From Oenanthe sinensis (Eukaryota > Streptophyta > Magnoliopsida > Apiales > Apiaceae), in the NCBI GenBank assembly GCA_028671895.1, contig CM053801.1, positions 18,265,375 to 18,329,374 on the forward strand: a stretch of DNA of 64,000 bases, written 5' to 3'. The position numbers were made by a program, and so were the translations under genes. The notes under the pieces were generated by a model that saw only the letters and a list, made by a program, of their open reading frames with translations, was not told the origin of the DNA and made no database searches. Of this stretch, positions 23,486 through 37,560 are shown in pieces (within the stretch, counting starts at the first letter, position 1; each line of letters begins with the position of its first letter).

Positions 23486-26400
23486 ATGCGAGGATTAGAG
23501 ATTTGGTTACAAAATTTGATCTCATCGGAGCAATCGCCATTGCATTGTTTTAATAATTTAGATGCTTCTGATTCGCTTTGTTTTACTAATGGCGGATTGT
23601 TTCTCCAACAATCACTTCCTTTTGCTTCATTGCAGACCTCGTCAGATGATGCTTCCAGCTACATTTCCAAGACTAGTAAGAGTAATGTATTCTGTTGTGG
23701 TTCAGGACGGAGCGAAAGGTTTTTGTCAGTGAGTTTGTCTTCTGGTAAGGGAAGTGTTGAGTGTTTTGATCAGGAATCTGGTAATATTTTACGGAAAAAT
23801 GGAGATAAAGTTATTTCGGAGGATGATACGATGATGTTTGAGATGGTTGATGAGCATGCAAAGAATGAGAAAAAGAAGGTTAAGTTGAGAGGTGGAGCAA
23901 GTGCATTTAACACTACTAAGCATCTCTGCTCCGGTGCTGTTTCTGCTATGGTTTCAAGGTTTGCCTCTCGTTTTTAGCCTCCGTATACACATTGCTGGTT
24001 GATGTGTTGTTTGTATAAATATGTGCTAATGTGTTATGTTAAGCAGGTTTTGTCAATAATGACTGTATTTGGTTATGAAAGCATGAGAAACATGATTAAT
24101 AAGGAAAGAGGTTACAACTTACAAGTGTATCTGGTTTAGAATCCCAAACTCTTGTGACCTCTGAGTTTTAATCAGATTGTGCTTAATAAGTTACATGAAT
24201 AGCAAATCATTTTAATCCTTTTAACCATTGCTCTGTTATGATAGTTGTTTTTAAGAGTGTTGAAAGAAAGGAAGCAGTCAAGGCCGATGAGAGTTCAGAT
24301 GTTTCAGGTAGACAAGTGGCCCAGACGCCTGAAAAAATCAAATTAGTTTCCTTCAGGACCATTTAGGACTTGAGCAAAAATTAATCAGAGGAACCAAAAC
24401 TGGTGATCTTGAATCACAGTCTTCCGGAACTACTTAATTTTCATTTTCATGTAATGACTTTGTTAACAATCACACATCCCAATATGACCTTATTTTAAAA
24501 GTTAAATGTGAGTTTTAGATTTTATTATCCAACTGGTTCTTGTCAACATACAGTGAACAGACAGGTTCAAGTCATTATTTGACAAATGTACACAAGCAAG
24601 AGGGAAACCAGTTAGTTAAGGCTTAAGAGGGTAAACATAAAAACAAAGTCTACAAATTTTAAAATATGATGCACTTAATAATCCGTCTATGAGTTCATAT
24701 AGCTTTCTATCATCTTTTGATTTTTCCATTCACTGGCTATTACCCTAATTTCTTGACATTGTTTTGTCAGAACTTTTGTTGCTCCACTTGAGAGACTAAA
24801 GCTTGAGTATATCGTTCGCGGTGAACAGAAGAATCTTATTGAGCTTATCAAGTCTATAGGAGCTTCTCAAGGGCTGAAAGGATTTTGGAAGGGAAATTTT
24901 GTCAATATCCTCCGCACTGCTCCGTTTAAGGCAATTAACTTTTACGCTTATGATACATACAGAAATGAACTCCTCAGAATAACAGGAAACGAGGAAACAA
25001 CAAATTTTGAAAGGTTTGTTGCTGGTGCTGCAGCTGGAATTACTGCAACAGTACTCTGCATACCCATGGACACTGTATGTTGCATTAAGAAAGAAAAGAA
25101 AATACTTTGTTGTTTCATTGTTGAATGCAGGGCCTTCACCTTTACACTGTCAAACATAATTTGATTTTTTGTTATAATAATTTCATGTCAATCATTTTTT
25201 CAACACTGAAATTCTAATCTTAAAATTTTCAGATTAGGACAAAGATGGTAGCACCGGGGGGAGAAGCCTTGGGAAGTGTTATTGGTGCTTTCCGCCATAT
25301 GATACAGACTGAAGGATTTTTCTCTCTATACAAAGGTCTAGGACCTTCCATAATAAGCATGGCTCCTTCAGGTGCTGTTTTCTATGGAGTGTATGACATA
25401 ATGAAATCAGCTTATCTTCATTCACCTGAAGGGAAGCAAAGAATTCAACATATGCAACAACCAGGGCAGGAACTAAATGCTTTTGAACAACTGGAGTTGG
25501 GTCCCATTAGAACATTAATGTATGGAGCCATTGCTGGAGCTTGTGCCGAGGCTGCTACATACCCATTTGAAGTTGTTAGAAGACAGCTTCAGATGCAAGT
25601 CAGGGAAACAAAGATGAGCGCAGTAGCTACCTGTTTCAAGATAATGGACCAAGGTGGGATTCCCGCACTCTATGCAGGATTAACTCCAAGCTTGTTACAG
25701 GTAATCAGGGGATCTTTTGATTATATGGTTACTATATTGTAGCATATGAGTGTGTATAAGTGCTCGAATTTGTAACTTTATCGGATTTGTAAAAATCTTT
25801 TAGAAAGACATAATACAAGTGGGTGAAATTACTGATAATAGATTAATTTTCTCTAGGGTTAAGTTGTCAACCATTGCATAGATACCATTGTAAATCTATA
25901 GACATCAAGTCCAAGGTTTTTCAGTTTTGCAGTCAAGCCACCTAAGTCTATTTCTCATTTCCCCTTCTCTATTTCTTTCACCATATGTAGGCTAAAAGAA
26001 ACATTTGTACCACCTCTATTTGCTCATGATATTGAACAAGCACCAATTGGTAACTGACTAAGAGGAGCAAGGAAATGTTGGCTTAGGCTACGCTCGTGGA
26101 GTAACCTTTTTTTTCCCTCACTAGGAATTTAAACACCATGATGATTCAGATCATGAAGAATGCTTCTATAAGAAAAATAACAAATTAGTTACAACTTAGC
26201 AGTCAAATAACGAGGGATCTGTTAGCCTAACAGGAAGTGAAGAAAGGAGGTACCATAACCTAGATAAATAAATAAGCTTAGCTATGACCTAGCAATAGAT
26301 TGACGAGGAATCTATTTAGCTACAGAAAGTTAGAAAAGCTACAATAACCTTGACTAACTTCATTTTACAATAAGATACAAATATACTTCAAAAATATCTG

Positions 26401-27200
26401 AAACCAATCTAACCTGGAAACTGGAAACTTTGTGATTGATCCCTCGAAAAATCCAGATTATGATATAATTGCTATTATGATCCAATATTTTAGTACTCTT
26501 TTACGTACACATATTTAATATCCGGTCCCAAACAATACTCTGTTAGTTTTGTGCTGTATCTCTAAGTTATGGCAGCAGCCTCTGCAATCCTTATGTAAGC
26601 TTTTCAGTTTTTGTTCTCGAGCTGTATTGCAGAGAGAAAAGAAAAAGAGGGGATATCAAAAGGAAACAAGGGGAAAAATATATCTGCTTATACCTGAGAA
26701 TTTTAAAGAGCAACAAATTTCTTGATATGATAAGGATTAAGGACACTTGTAAAATTGTGAGAAATTTAAAAGCTTGTGTCTTCCTTTTCTCTCCAAATCT
26801 TCCCAATTCTGGAAGGAAAGGGTCCAAGCCTTAGTGAAAGCAAATGTGGGCGTTGGTATTTATATTTCTTGTAATTGACCTTTCCCAAAAACAAGATTTA
26901 GAAGGGAACTGACTGAGGCTCTCCCCCCCTGAAAAAACCCCGGAAAACAAAATGAAGGAATATTGACCGAGCATTTTTTCTCTGATTTACGATTTATAAC
27001 TCATGAACAAAGAGCAGTACTTTTTATATATCTATTTGCCTGTTCTCGTAATTTAGGAATGCTTAATGTCACTTCTGAACTCTTTATTTTAGTCTCTAAA
27101 CTTTGATGCTTATTGATATTGCACACAGGTTTTACCATCGGCTGCCATTAGTTACTTGGTGTACGAGTTCATGAAGGTGGTTCTTAAAGTTGAGTCATAG
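23486..27200 (+). CDS. BTL3: Mitochondrial carrier family protein, probable adenine nucleotide transporter BTL3-like
   Basis: Four exons join without a stop: 23486-23958, 24771-25074, 25233-25700 and 27129-27200 (438 aa; splice sites AAG|GT, CAG|, ACT|GT, CAG|, CAG|GT, CAG|). Three carrier repeats follow a polar N-terminal extension of about 140 aa. The signature P-x-[DE]-x-x-[KR] appears in each: PLERLK near residue 162, PMDTIR near 256 and PFEVVR near 370. The family moves nucleotides or other metabolites across inner organelle membranes through six membrane helices. Conserved blocks such as FWKGNFVNILRTAPFK and NFYAYDTYRNELL point to the plant BTL (brittle-1-like) group, closest in my reading to BTL3, whose members are of similar length. 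The substrate cannot be read from sequence. The last intron is 1.4 kb. The gene is convergent with the CDKC gene, 744 bp away. Confidence 0.88.
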
Positions 27201-27944
27201 TAAGGATACATTCCTTTAATATGACACTGAATTAGGGCTTGTTCGATGCGAGGCTGATGAAGTATGTCGGCAGACAGCATGGCACTTGTTAAGGTGTTCG
27301 AAGTTTGCTCATAAAATCAACGTAACAGGGTTAAGATAACACAATCTCAGGGCCTTCTGATTTGGCATACTGGGGAATTTTAATAACTACTATTATACTA
27401 TTTAGTGACAAATGATGTTTCTGGATAAAACTAACTTGACAGTTATATCTGTCATGGTGGACAATGTACTATCCGACCAATATAACTAATTCAAGCAAGT
27501 TTTTGACAGTATATTGTTAACTAGTTACGTATGTTGCTGGTCGTGTATTTTCAATTGTTTGTGATATGATTTTTTTAGTTTGATGGTTAATGGGACTATC
27601 TGTTATTTGACAAAGTAACACCTATATCTTCGAGGCATGAAATGAAAGATGAAAATAATATGTAAAGTCGAGGATAATGTTATAGGAAGAAGAAAATGGA
27701 TTGTTTCTCAAACTGAATGCAAGCGTGCACTCTAAAGCCGTCATTATATTGCGTATTGATCAAGTTCAGCTAACATTTTACTTCAACACAAGGACTTCAA
27801 CTATACACATAATTAAGTCCTACAACCGGGAAAACTATCTCTACTGCATTCTTCAAAGGATTCTCCTCCTTTCTGCTGTGGCAATTACTATCAGACCAAG
27901 CCTTTTTCATTTCAAAGCTGCTTAAAAACACTAGCACCATATAT
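27201..27944. other. 3' regions of two convergent genes
   Basis: Sequence between the carrier stop (27200) and the CDKC stop (27945, minus). It should hold both 3' UTRs. No other gene was seen. Confidence 0.4.
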
Positions 27945-30900
27945 TTATTGCCAGCCAAATTGCTGATTGTGGTTACCTGGCAATGGATTTGAACCTCTTC
28001 CTGCACCAGAACCTCCATACTGACCACCTTGGGGATAGTTCGGTGGGCCAACACCATAGCCACCAGATGCTCCTCGAGAACCTGATGTAGGTACACCTGG
28101 TGGTCCTCTTCCTTGTGCTGGATATGGCCCACTATTAAAGCCACCACCTTGGCCCCCACGATCTGCATAATATCCTCCAGAGGGGTTCCCACCAGGAGGG
28201 TATCGACTTGGTCCCCCAGGACCACGAGTCTTTCCATAATGATGATGACCAGGTCCAGCAGAAAGTGGAGGCTGGGAATTATTCATGTGATGGCTATGAC
28301 CTGACCACTGCGGAGGATGAGCTTGTCCTGATTGTTGCATTTGAGGAGCTAACCGAGAATGTTGCTGTGGGTGCTGCAACTTCTGCTTCTTGGCTATTTC
28401 TTCATTTGCCCGCTGCTGCTGACGTTTTTTCTTTGTCTGGAACTCATGTGAAGACTCATATTTAGGTAGACTGGAAAAAAAAACAAATCAGATCATTGTC
28501 TAAGAATGGCAGTGTAGTAAACCAATTTCAGCTACTTTACTGGAAGATCTATTCTGAGTCTTAAACAAAATGCAAATTTAGAAATCCACATGATCTCTAA
28601 AAAATTCAACTTCGGCAATAAGTCACCTCTTGGGATCGCAAGGCAAGGGGTCTGTCCAGAAATATTCAGCATCAAGCGCATCTTTAGCGGATATCCTCTA
28701 TACAAGTTGAGGTGAGATAATGAGATAACAATATAGAAGAATAATTTTAAAGCTGAGGAATAATAATAATTTCAGATTTGATCACTGAATGATTCACTAT
28801 ATAACCATCTTCTACATGACTCCCTGACAACACTTGCAGTGCAACTATCTGAAAAACCAAAAAGACCCTCTTTCTATGAAATCCATGGTAACAAGTGAGG
28901 TAACCAAAAAAAAAATGGGAAAGCAGATTACATAATAATGTGCCATGTTGCATGCTTGCAATAACCTTCTAAATTCTTGATTTTTAAGAATGAAATGACT
29001 ATTACAAAACCTCTGTGACTTCTACTGCCCGATAGAAAGCAATAGACAGCAAAATACCACACTGGAATTATGATTCAGTAGCATATAAACAGTAACTGCC
29101 CCAATACCACCGAAACCTAGGGACAACCAATCCACCCACTGTACACTACTATAAAACTTAGGGACAACCAAAGCACTACTAGAAAAGCTAAAAAGTTTAC
29201 AACTCGACAAAATAATCACTACCGTTACTTAAGGCCACATATTAAAAGGCTCATATTAGCTCTACCCTAATTGACTAGTGGTTTGGACAAGCTAAAACCC
29301 AAAAAAATTTGACCATGTGTCCAAATCAGGAATCCCAAGACAGACATTCTTCACCAAAGTCCTCAAAAATTTTCAATATAGAAGAAACTTATACAAGCAA
29401 ATTAGAGAATTAGTAACTTGAAAGTAGAGAAGAGAAGTAGCAAAAAAGATTCCAGGTCAGTAATTACAAGAATTTGGCATGTGTTCACTGCAATCCTATG
29501 TAGCCTCACATAATTAGATAACTACCCAAGTTAGACTTTCTTCTGTTTTCACAAGTTTCACAGCTAAAGAGAAATAAAAAGGGACACATCCAAGTAGTTG
29601 ACATTATATTTAATATAAATATCAAGTTCTACCGAACAAAAGCAATACCTGAGCCGGATCCAGAGTAAGCATTTTCTCCAGTAAATCAAGAGCATGACGG
29701 TCAAAACTGCAAGAAACATGAAATATTATAGCAACTGAAAATCATTCATGCTGTGAAATGAATTATATTTGTAATTTCATTCACTTAACTGCCTAAACAT
29801 CTCCCGGACTCTCCTTTTCATAGGCCTTGCTGGTTTGAACTTGCTATACCAGGGAGTTTTGGACACTCCAGGCCAGTTACTCTCATCAGGAGTTCCACAG
29901 AGCTCAAATATCTTGTTCAATTGTTCAGGCTACAATAATTCCATAAAATACATTCATATGAGTACATAACAAACAAGGCAAGATGAGCACATTCATTTTT
30001 CATATGTAACAAAGTGGTAAAAAAATGATTACATTACTGATGACTACAAATTTAGGCCCAGACTTGAGAAGCAATTTATGAAGGAGAGTTAAAAGCAAAA
30101 AGGCACTATTATAAAGGAGGATTCAACTTAAATGCACTTAAGAGGCAACAGTGTAAGCAGTCTCTCATTAATATAGACATTGCCGGGAATAATGAAAATT
30201 CGATAAAGGATTAGTACAAGAGCATATGCAGAAAATCCCACAGGTGATGCCCCTTGATAAATGGATGTCCTTGCAGCATAAAGTATCTCAAAATAAAGAA
30301 AACCATCTTAATAACCCAGCTACTACAAAAATTACCCAACACCTCAGTTTTTCAACAAAAATATTAGTATAGAAGAATAGTCATCAGAATCAATTACGAG
30401 GATATGTTATTTTAAGGTATCTTTGTTCTTTTAAGTGCTCACAGGCTTCAGCAGTTTTACAAATTACAGCAGAGATGAGTTACTCTCCAGAATGATTGTC
30501 TAACTGAGGTCGAAAATAGTAGCCTGCTGATTTATAGGTGTCTTGTAGGTATTCACCTGTCCACAAAGGATAAGAATATTTTTTTGCCTATATTACATTA
30601 TTAATTCAATTAATCTTCCCATCAATGTGAAATTTTTTAGGACTTGTACTGGTTAATGACCCAGGAATATTGATTTAGTTCCTGTTCCCCCTCTTTATAG
30701 AACATCTCAAATCTATATAGTCTATTACATATTTAATATAAACAAAATTTGCAGGCTAAGAAATGATTAAAAATTATTTCAAGCAGTAAAATTGTGTATG
30801 GTACATGACTACATGTCATCCGCAGGTTTTAGGAAAAGAAAATGTTTCGTTGGTTAATGCTATGGCCACTCACAGATAGATTACCTCTTGAAATCAGAAT

Positions 30901-32468
30901 GTAAATGTGTGTGAAGAGGATGGTTTCATTTCAGATTCAAAATACACACAAAACTAAACATTCTTGTCCCATGCCCACCACACAGATGCATTAAAAACCA
31001 TATGCATTTAGCAGCAACAGAGAAAAAACTAAATGTGTGAGAATCACGTTTAGTTTAGGACGAAGTGATAGAAATTTGAGCGGATATTTGCAACTTAGTC
31101 ATAAGCTGAACAAAAAATATACGAAGTATGACAAGCATACCTCAGCTTTCCCAGGTAAAACTGGTTTCCCTTGTAGAAGCTCAGCAAAAATACAACCAAC
31201 TGACCACATGTCAACAGCTGGACCATACTTGGTAACACCAAGAAGCAACTCAGGAGGTCTGTTCACACAAAGCAAGCTAAATAAGGTAAATGAAACTGAA
31301 AATAGATAATACAAGTAAGCATAAACACAATAAATTACCAAATATCATATTCAGATATTTACCTATACCACAGAGTGATTACACGATTCGTGAGATTTCC
31401 ATTGTGATCATTGGAATATGACCGAGCAAGCCCAAAATCTGCAAGCTTTAGATTTCCCTCGTTATCAATGAGAAGGTTCGAACCTGCGAAAAAAGGTTGT
31501 TAGACAGGAAAAAATTTCCGCAACAAATTAAATATAAATAAATTTCTTCTATCAATTACCTTTGATATCCCTATGAAGCACTTGATTGACATGGCAGTAA
31601 TGAAGTCCTGTGAGTAGTTGCTTCATATAGCACTGTGAACACATACTATCAGAGAACTGTAACAATACAGATGATCATTATAATATCCTCTGTAATATCT
31701 ATCGACTATCTTGCATTACCTTGATCTGGGGGATGGTAAACCTTAGCCCAGGACGGTCAGCAAGTCCTGTTAGGTCATGGTCCATGTACTCAAAAACCAT
31801 GTAGATGTTTCCCTTATACTTATTGTCACCATCTGTATTTCAAGGGTATTAAAACTTGCGCCAAACACTCGCACTCGCATGTATATAAGTAAATGTCACA
31901 TAAAATTATAATCACCTGGCTTTGCTTGTTCATCCGCCTCAGGACCTGATAAGTATGCAGCAATACAGTTTACGAATGAGACCAAACAAAACTATGAAGC
32001 TGACATATTAAAACGATCCTAAACATACGAATATAAAGTAGGTACCTGTAGATGTGACTATCTCTTTCAACCGTATGACGTTTTCATGGTGCAGCTTCTT
32101 CAAGATTTTAATTTCACGGATTGCAGTAATAGGAAACTAGAGCAAACGAATATTAAGTTAGATACATAGTTACGCAAATAAAGTGGTGCAAGCAAATAAG
32201 CTTTTTCCACAGGAAATATAAAGAGTTATCGTGTAAAAAAGAAGACAAGATACCCCCTCTTTCTCATTGTCCATGCGGATTTTCTTGAGAGCAACAATCT
32301 CTCCAGTATTATTATCTCGGGCCATGTACACTTGACTGGGAATCAAAGCAACCACATACACATATTATGAATTGAATTAATTCAGACACACTATTTGAGT
32401 AGTTATAGTCTAGTGTAGGTAAAGCAAAGTAAAAATCAAATACAAATAAAGGATTACTAACTACTTGT

Positions 32469-32505
<37 letters not shown>

Positions 32506-32641
32506 TATAGAAATTGGAAAAGAAATACCCGTAAGTGCCTTCGCCGATTTGTTCTAATTTTTGAAAACAATCGATGTTTCGAGAACCCCATGTCGCCGAT
32601 TCCTCCAAATTCAACTGTCCATAGCCTGCTACTGCACCCAT
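27945..32641 (-). CDS. CDKC: Cyclin-dependent kinase C (CDK9/P-TEFb-type kinase)
   Basis: Twelve exons on the minus strand join into 511 aa: 32641-32529, 32335-32254, 32136-32046, 31945-31916, 31832-31720, 31632-31560, 31483-31363, 31258-31141, 29929-29790, 29706-29649, 28697-28627, 28470-27945. Kinase motifs are complete: glycine loop IGEGTYGQV (32-40), VALKK (catalytic Lys about 55), PITAIRE helix (67-73), HRDIK (163-167), DFG (183-185), a T-loop Thr in NLTNRVITLWYRPPE, and GVTKYGPAVDMWSVGC. PITAIRE is the hallmark of plant CDKC. With cyclin T these kinases phosphorylate the RNA polymerase II C-terminal domain in the nucleus and promote elongation and splicing. The tail from about residue 340 is rich in Gly, Pro, Tyr and Gln, as in family members of about 510 aa. 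(GA)n/(TC)n tracts flank the start codon. A decayed copy lies upstream at 37230-42536. Confidence 0.95.
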
Positions 32642-34104
32642 CTCTCTCTCTCTCTCTCTCTCTCTCTGTGAGATACAAAATTAAATTAAATTAAATTAAT
32701 ATAAGAAGAAGAAGCGAGCCCTGAAGTCCATGCCCAACAAATATGTCGGCATCTAAGCGATGATATCCTAGTAGTGTTTGTGGGCTTAGGGCTGCAATTT
32801 AATATTTGGATCTATACTCCTATTATAAGCAAAGCAATTATAATTGTTGGTTTATATGATTGGTTAATGTCTTCCAATAAAATAATAAATGATTTTCTAA
32901 AAAAATAAATATAAATAATTTTAAAATAATCTCATAATATCTGGTAGACTATATCCTATAAAACTACGAACTCTTATAATCTAGTATCCTACAAAAATGT
33001 GTTTGATAAATTTTAAAAATTAATATCTAGAAAAGCGCTTTTGGCCGTTGTTATAGAAAACATGTCACCATGCTTTTGAAAAAAGCTATTTTTCAGTTTT
33101 TACCGTAAGTAACTACAAATTTTATCTTCAAATCTCCCCAAAAACATTATTTTTATATATTATATTTCAAAATATGTCCAAATCAAAAAAATTACCAAAC
33201 ATTTATCTGATTTTCCTAACAACATTTTTTTCACTAATATTTTTTCTCACAGCACATCAGTTTTCAACAACAATATCAAACGGAGCCTTAATTTATAATT
33301 CATCAATCCTACTCAAGTTTCATAATCTTATATTGTGGCCGTTTGAGTTCCTTAAACTTAAAATAAGTAATTTATTTTATTTTCATTTATTACATATTTT
33401 CATTTTTTTTAAGATAAATATTTATTTTAGAATTTTAAAACCAAATATTATTTTCAAAATAAAAAATAAGTTACTTATTTTCAGAAAAAGTACATATATC
33501 CCTACTTTTTTTCGAAAATAAAGACTTATTTCCGGAAAAAAGTGGTTGTCAAACAGTCCCATTATAATTACAATTTCTCAGTACCACCCAACTTCTTCCT
33601 AAATTAACTCTATTCTTTACATGAATTATTAATTTATTATATAAAATTTGAGTCGTAACTACAAAAATTATTAATTAATTAAATTATCAAATTATTGAAT
33701 ATCAATTTATTTATTATGTAAAATTCGAGTTGGGAGTAAATGATTTTAAAATTATTTTATTTTGTAAACTGTATTCTATAAAAGTATATACTCTAATATT
33801 CTAATTACGTACAATTTTTCAATCTCACTCAACTTTTTCCTAAAACAATTCCATTCTTTGTTTGAATTATTAATTTATTATATAAAATTCGAGTTGAGAC
33901 TACAAAAAATTATTAATTAATTTAAATTATCAAATTATTGAATATTAATTTACTTATTATATAAAATTTGTTTCAGAACTACAAAAAAATATTAATTAAT
34001 TTATATTATCAATTTATCAAGCATTACTTTATTGAAATATTTCTTAAGTTGAATTATACATCCAAATATTGTAATCAATTTAATGATACAAATAATAATT
34101 ATTT
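32642..34104 (-). promoter_or_regulatory. CDKC upstream region and AT-rich spacer
   Basis: A (TC)n tract (32641-32668) directly precedes the CDKC start codon on its strand and is likely leader sequence. Beyond it is AT-rich DNA without genes. The stretch 33340-33560 has ends resembling a hAT-type MITE (GGCCGTTTGAG on the left; TCAAACAGTCC on the right) but only weak internal symmetry. Confidence 0.35.
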
Positions 34105-37100
34105 GACTATATTTTATTTAACTTTTTTAGTTATTGTACACTTCTAATTTTTATCTCACTACTTTATTTTTTTTCCAAAATAGTAAAAATAAAATAATTT
34201 TAGCATTTTAAACAATGAGAAATATGTATTTATTTTAACCTTAAATTGATTCCCACACCGTTGACACGCATATAAGGTTTCGAGTTCCATCAAATAAATA
34301 TCGTTATAATTTTTTTAATCTTATGAAACTTATAATATTTATATTAATAATAAATAATTTTGAATTGGGTTAAACCAATTTTATTGTATAAACTAATTAA
34401 TATAACTAATAATATAATAATATTTTTTTATACGAATAATATTATAATTAATTTTACATGTTATAAATTAATATCTTTCTATATTATTAAAACAATTCGA
34501 ATTATATGTTAATGTGTTAATTACTGAAAACCAAAAATAAAAATATTAAAATTTAATTAAAAACTTATTAAATATTAAAAGAACCCCTGCGATGCACGCT
34601 AGTATTTCATTATACTTGGACCTGTTTGTTCCTTATAACTCTATCTGTTTATTTTTTTGTAAATATATTATCTATATTATTTTTCTTAAAACAACCTCAT
34701 AAACTCTTTTAAATTCTCAGAAGATTTATAATAAATTAATCATAATTACAGAATTTATGTCGTCACAGTTCACATGGATAATAAATACCAAATTAATTAA
34801 AATTAGAGTTTCCTCGCATGAAATATATATTAATAAAATATTTTTGATAAATAAATATTATAAATAATTTTTTATAAGTGAAATTTGAATAAAACTAACT
34901 AACTAACTAATAAATATTATGTTTTATGATGACAAGTTGAGAAATTAGATCATTTTCAACGAAAGTATAACTAATAAATAACTAATAAAATAATGATAAT
35001 TTATTATATTTGAAAATATGAAAAAAGAATATAAGTAATCTATTTGAAATAAAATTATTTTCTAATTACTAAAATAATACTCGTTCTGATCACTAGATAT
35101 GGTGTTTAAATTAATTATTTTTTATATTATGATTTATATGATTTTATTTATTAATAAGTGTGGTATAAATTAAAATTTGTAATATAATATATATAATCTT
35201 TATTAAGCAAAAAGAAAAATTATCCAAATTCCTACATTGATCCCCGTTCGGGGGCAAGAATCGGGCATGTTACAATAAGCTTAATCTTGCAGATTTTAAT
35301 GTTTTGGAAGACTTTAGAAAATAAGAATTTACTAGAGTTAACTCAATTTTCATAAAATATAAAATAACAACTGGTTAACTGTAACATGATCAAGCTCATT
35401 CCGAAGAGGGTTTTGTGGTACAAAATTTTTGTACAGTCTCTTAGTCGAGACTAAAGTCCCAGTCATTTATATATTTTGTATGAATCAACTTCAACCAACA
35501 TTTTTACTTGGATTCAAAAACTTTTTACTACTAGTCTACTACAGGTCTATTTATATATCATATATAATATTGTTGGAAAAGCTAACACAAAAAAAAAGGG
35601 CTACTGTGCTTTCTTTCTGCCAAGTACTCCAAACCAGGTTTCTTCTATATTTTATTTAACTTTTTTAATTATTGTACACTTCTAATTTTTATCTCACTAC
35701 AATGATAAAGTTTTTATCACTACTTTATTTTTTTCTTCAAAATAGTAAAAATAAAATAATTTTAGCATTTTAAACAATGAGAAATATGTATTTATTTTAA
35801 CTTTAAATTGTTTCCCACACTGTTAACACGCATATAAAGTTTCGAATTCCATCAAATAAATATCGTTATAATTTTTTAATCTTATGAAACCTATAATATT
35901 TATATTAATAATAAATAATTTTGAATCGGGTTAAACCAATTTTATTGTATGAACTAATTAATATAACTAATAATATAATAATATTTTTTATACGAATAAT
36001 ATTATAACTAATTTTACATGTTATAAATTAATATCTTTCTATATTATTAAAACAATTCGAATTATATGTTAATGTGTTAATTACTGAAAACCAAAAATAA
36101 AAATGTATTAAAATTTAATTAAAAACTTATTAAATATTAAAAGAACCCGTGCATCACACACTAATATTTCATTATACTTGGACCCTGTTTGTTCCTTATA
36201 ACTCTATCTGTTTATTTTTTTTGTAAATATATTATCTATATTATTTTTTTTAAAACAACCTCATAATCTCTTTTAAATTCTCAGAAGATTTATAATAAAT
36301 TAATCATAATTACAGAATTTATGTCGTCACAGCTCACATGGATAATAAATACCAAATTAATTAAAATTAGAGTTTTCTTGCATGAAATATATATTAATAA
36401 AATAATTTTGATAAATAAATATTATAAATAATTTTTATAAGTGAAATTTGAATAAAACTAACTAACTAACTAATAAATATTATGTTTTATGATGACAAGT
36501 TGAGAAATTAGATCATTTTCAACGAAAGTAAAACTAATAAATAACTAATAAAATAATGATAATTTATTATATTTGAAAATATGATAAAAGAATATAAGTA
36601 ATCTATTTGAAATAAAATTATTTTCTAATTACTAAAATAATACTCGTTCTGGTCACTAGATATGGTGTTTAAATTGATTATTTTTTATATTATGATTTAT
36701 ATGATTTTATTTATTAATAAGTGTTGTATAAATTAAAATTTGTAATATAATATATATAATCTTTATTAAGCAAAAAGAAAAATTATCCAAATTCCTACAT
36801 TGATCCCTGTTCGGGGGCAAGAATCGGGCATGAAGTACAATCAGCTTAATCTTGCAGATTATAATTTTTTGGAAGACTTTAGAAAATAAGAATTTACTAG
36901 AGTTAACTCAATTTTCATAAAATATAAAATAACAACTGGTTACATGTAACAAGATCAAGCTCACTCCGAAGAGGCTTTTGTGGTACAAAAATTTTGTACA
37001 GTCTCTTAGTCGAGACTAAAGTCCCAGTCATTTATATATTTTGTATGAAGCAACTTCAACCAACATTTTTACTTGGATTCAAAAACTTTGAACTATACTA

Positions 37101-37214
37101 GTCTACTACAGGTCTATTTATATATCATATATAATATTGTTGGAAAAGCTAACACAAAAAAAAGGGTTACTGTGCTTTCTTTCTGCCAAGTACTCCAAAC
37201 CAGGTTTCTTCTAT
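34105..37214 (+). repeat. Tandem duplication, two units of about 1.56 kb
   Basis: Unit 1 is about 34105-35645 and unit 2 about 35645-37214. The same order of landmarks appears in both: TATTTTATTTAACTTTTTTA at the start, CATTTTAAACAATGAGAAAT, CTAACTAACTAATAAATATT, ACAGTCTCTTAGTCGAGACT and CTCCAAACCAGGTTTCTTCT at the end. Differences are mostly point changes plus small indels (for example a 22-bp insertion near 35700). AT-rich and non-coding. Each unit contains a Helitron-like 3' end near 34590 or 36150. Unit 2 abuts the truncated last exon of the CDKC pseudogene. Confidence 0.85.
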
Positions 37215-37479
37215 GTTGCAAGCTTCACCCTATTGCGGCCGCTGTCTCTTTCTCATACGCATCTCATGTGAAGACTCGTATTCAGGTAGGCTGAAAAAAT
37301 TAACAATTTAGATCACTTTCACAAAGTCCAGAAAAAGGCTAGAGCAACCTTTTAGATAAACAGAACATGCAGAATTAAGTTTTCCAGTTTAAATTAGAGC
37401 TGCATTTACCGAAAAGCATGCCTAAAGGAATGAAGAAGAAATCTACAAGATATTTAAAAGATCACACTTGTACAGGGAG

Positions 37480-37560
37480 TACCTCTTATATTCGCAAGGC
37501 AAGGGACCAGTACAGAAATTACCACATGAAAAGGCACATGTTTGATAAGCATATCTGATA
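37480..37560 (-). pseudogene. Relic second copy of CDKC exon 11
   Basis: TATTCGCAAGGCAAGGGACC and the bases around it match the 3' half of CDKC exon 11 in the same orientation (compare 28627-28660 and 38056-38090), but splice site and frame are lost. A matching relic of the start of exon 12 lies near 37826-37850. A short exon 11-12 segment was therefore duplicated within this gene. Confidence 0.6.

Noticed and set aside
32457..32678. Open frames encoding Leu-Ser or Glu-Arg repeats
   Set aside because: They are translations of (GA)n/(TC)n tracts around CDKC exon 1.
33174..33521. Plus-strand open frame of 115 codons rich in Phe, Ile, Leu
   Set aside because: Composition follows the AT-rich DNA. 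It lies in a likely old MITE, with no homology to a known membrane protein that I can see.
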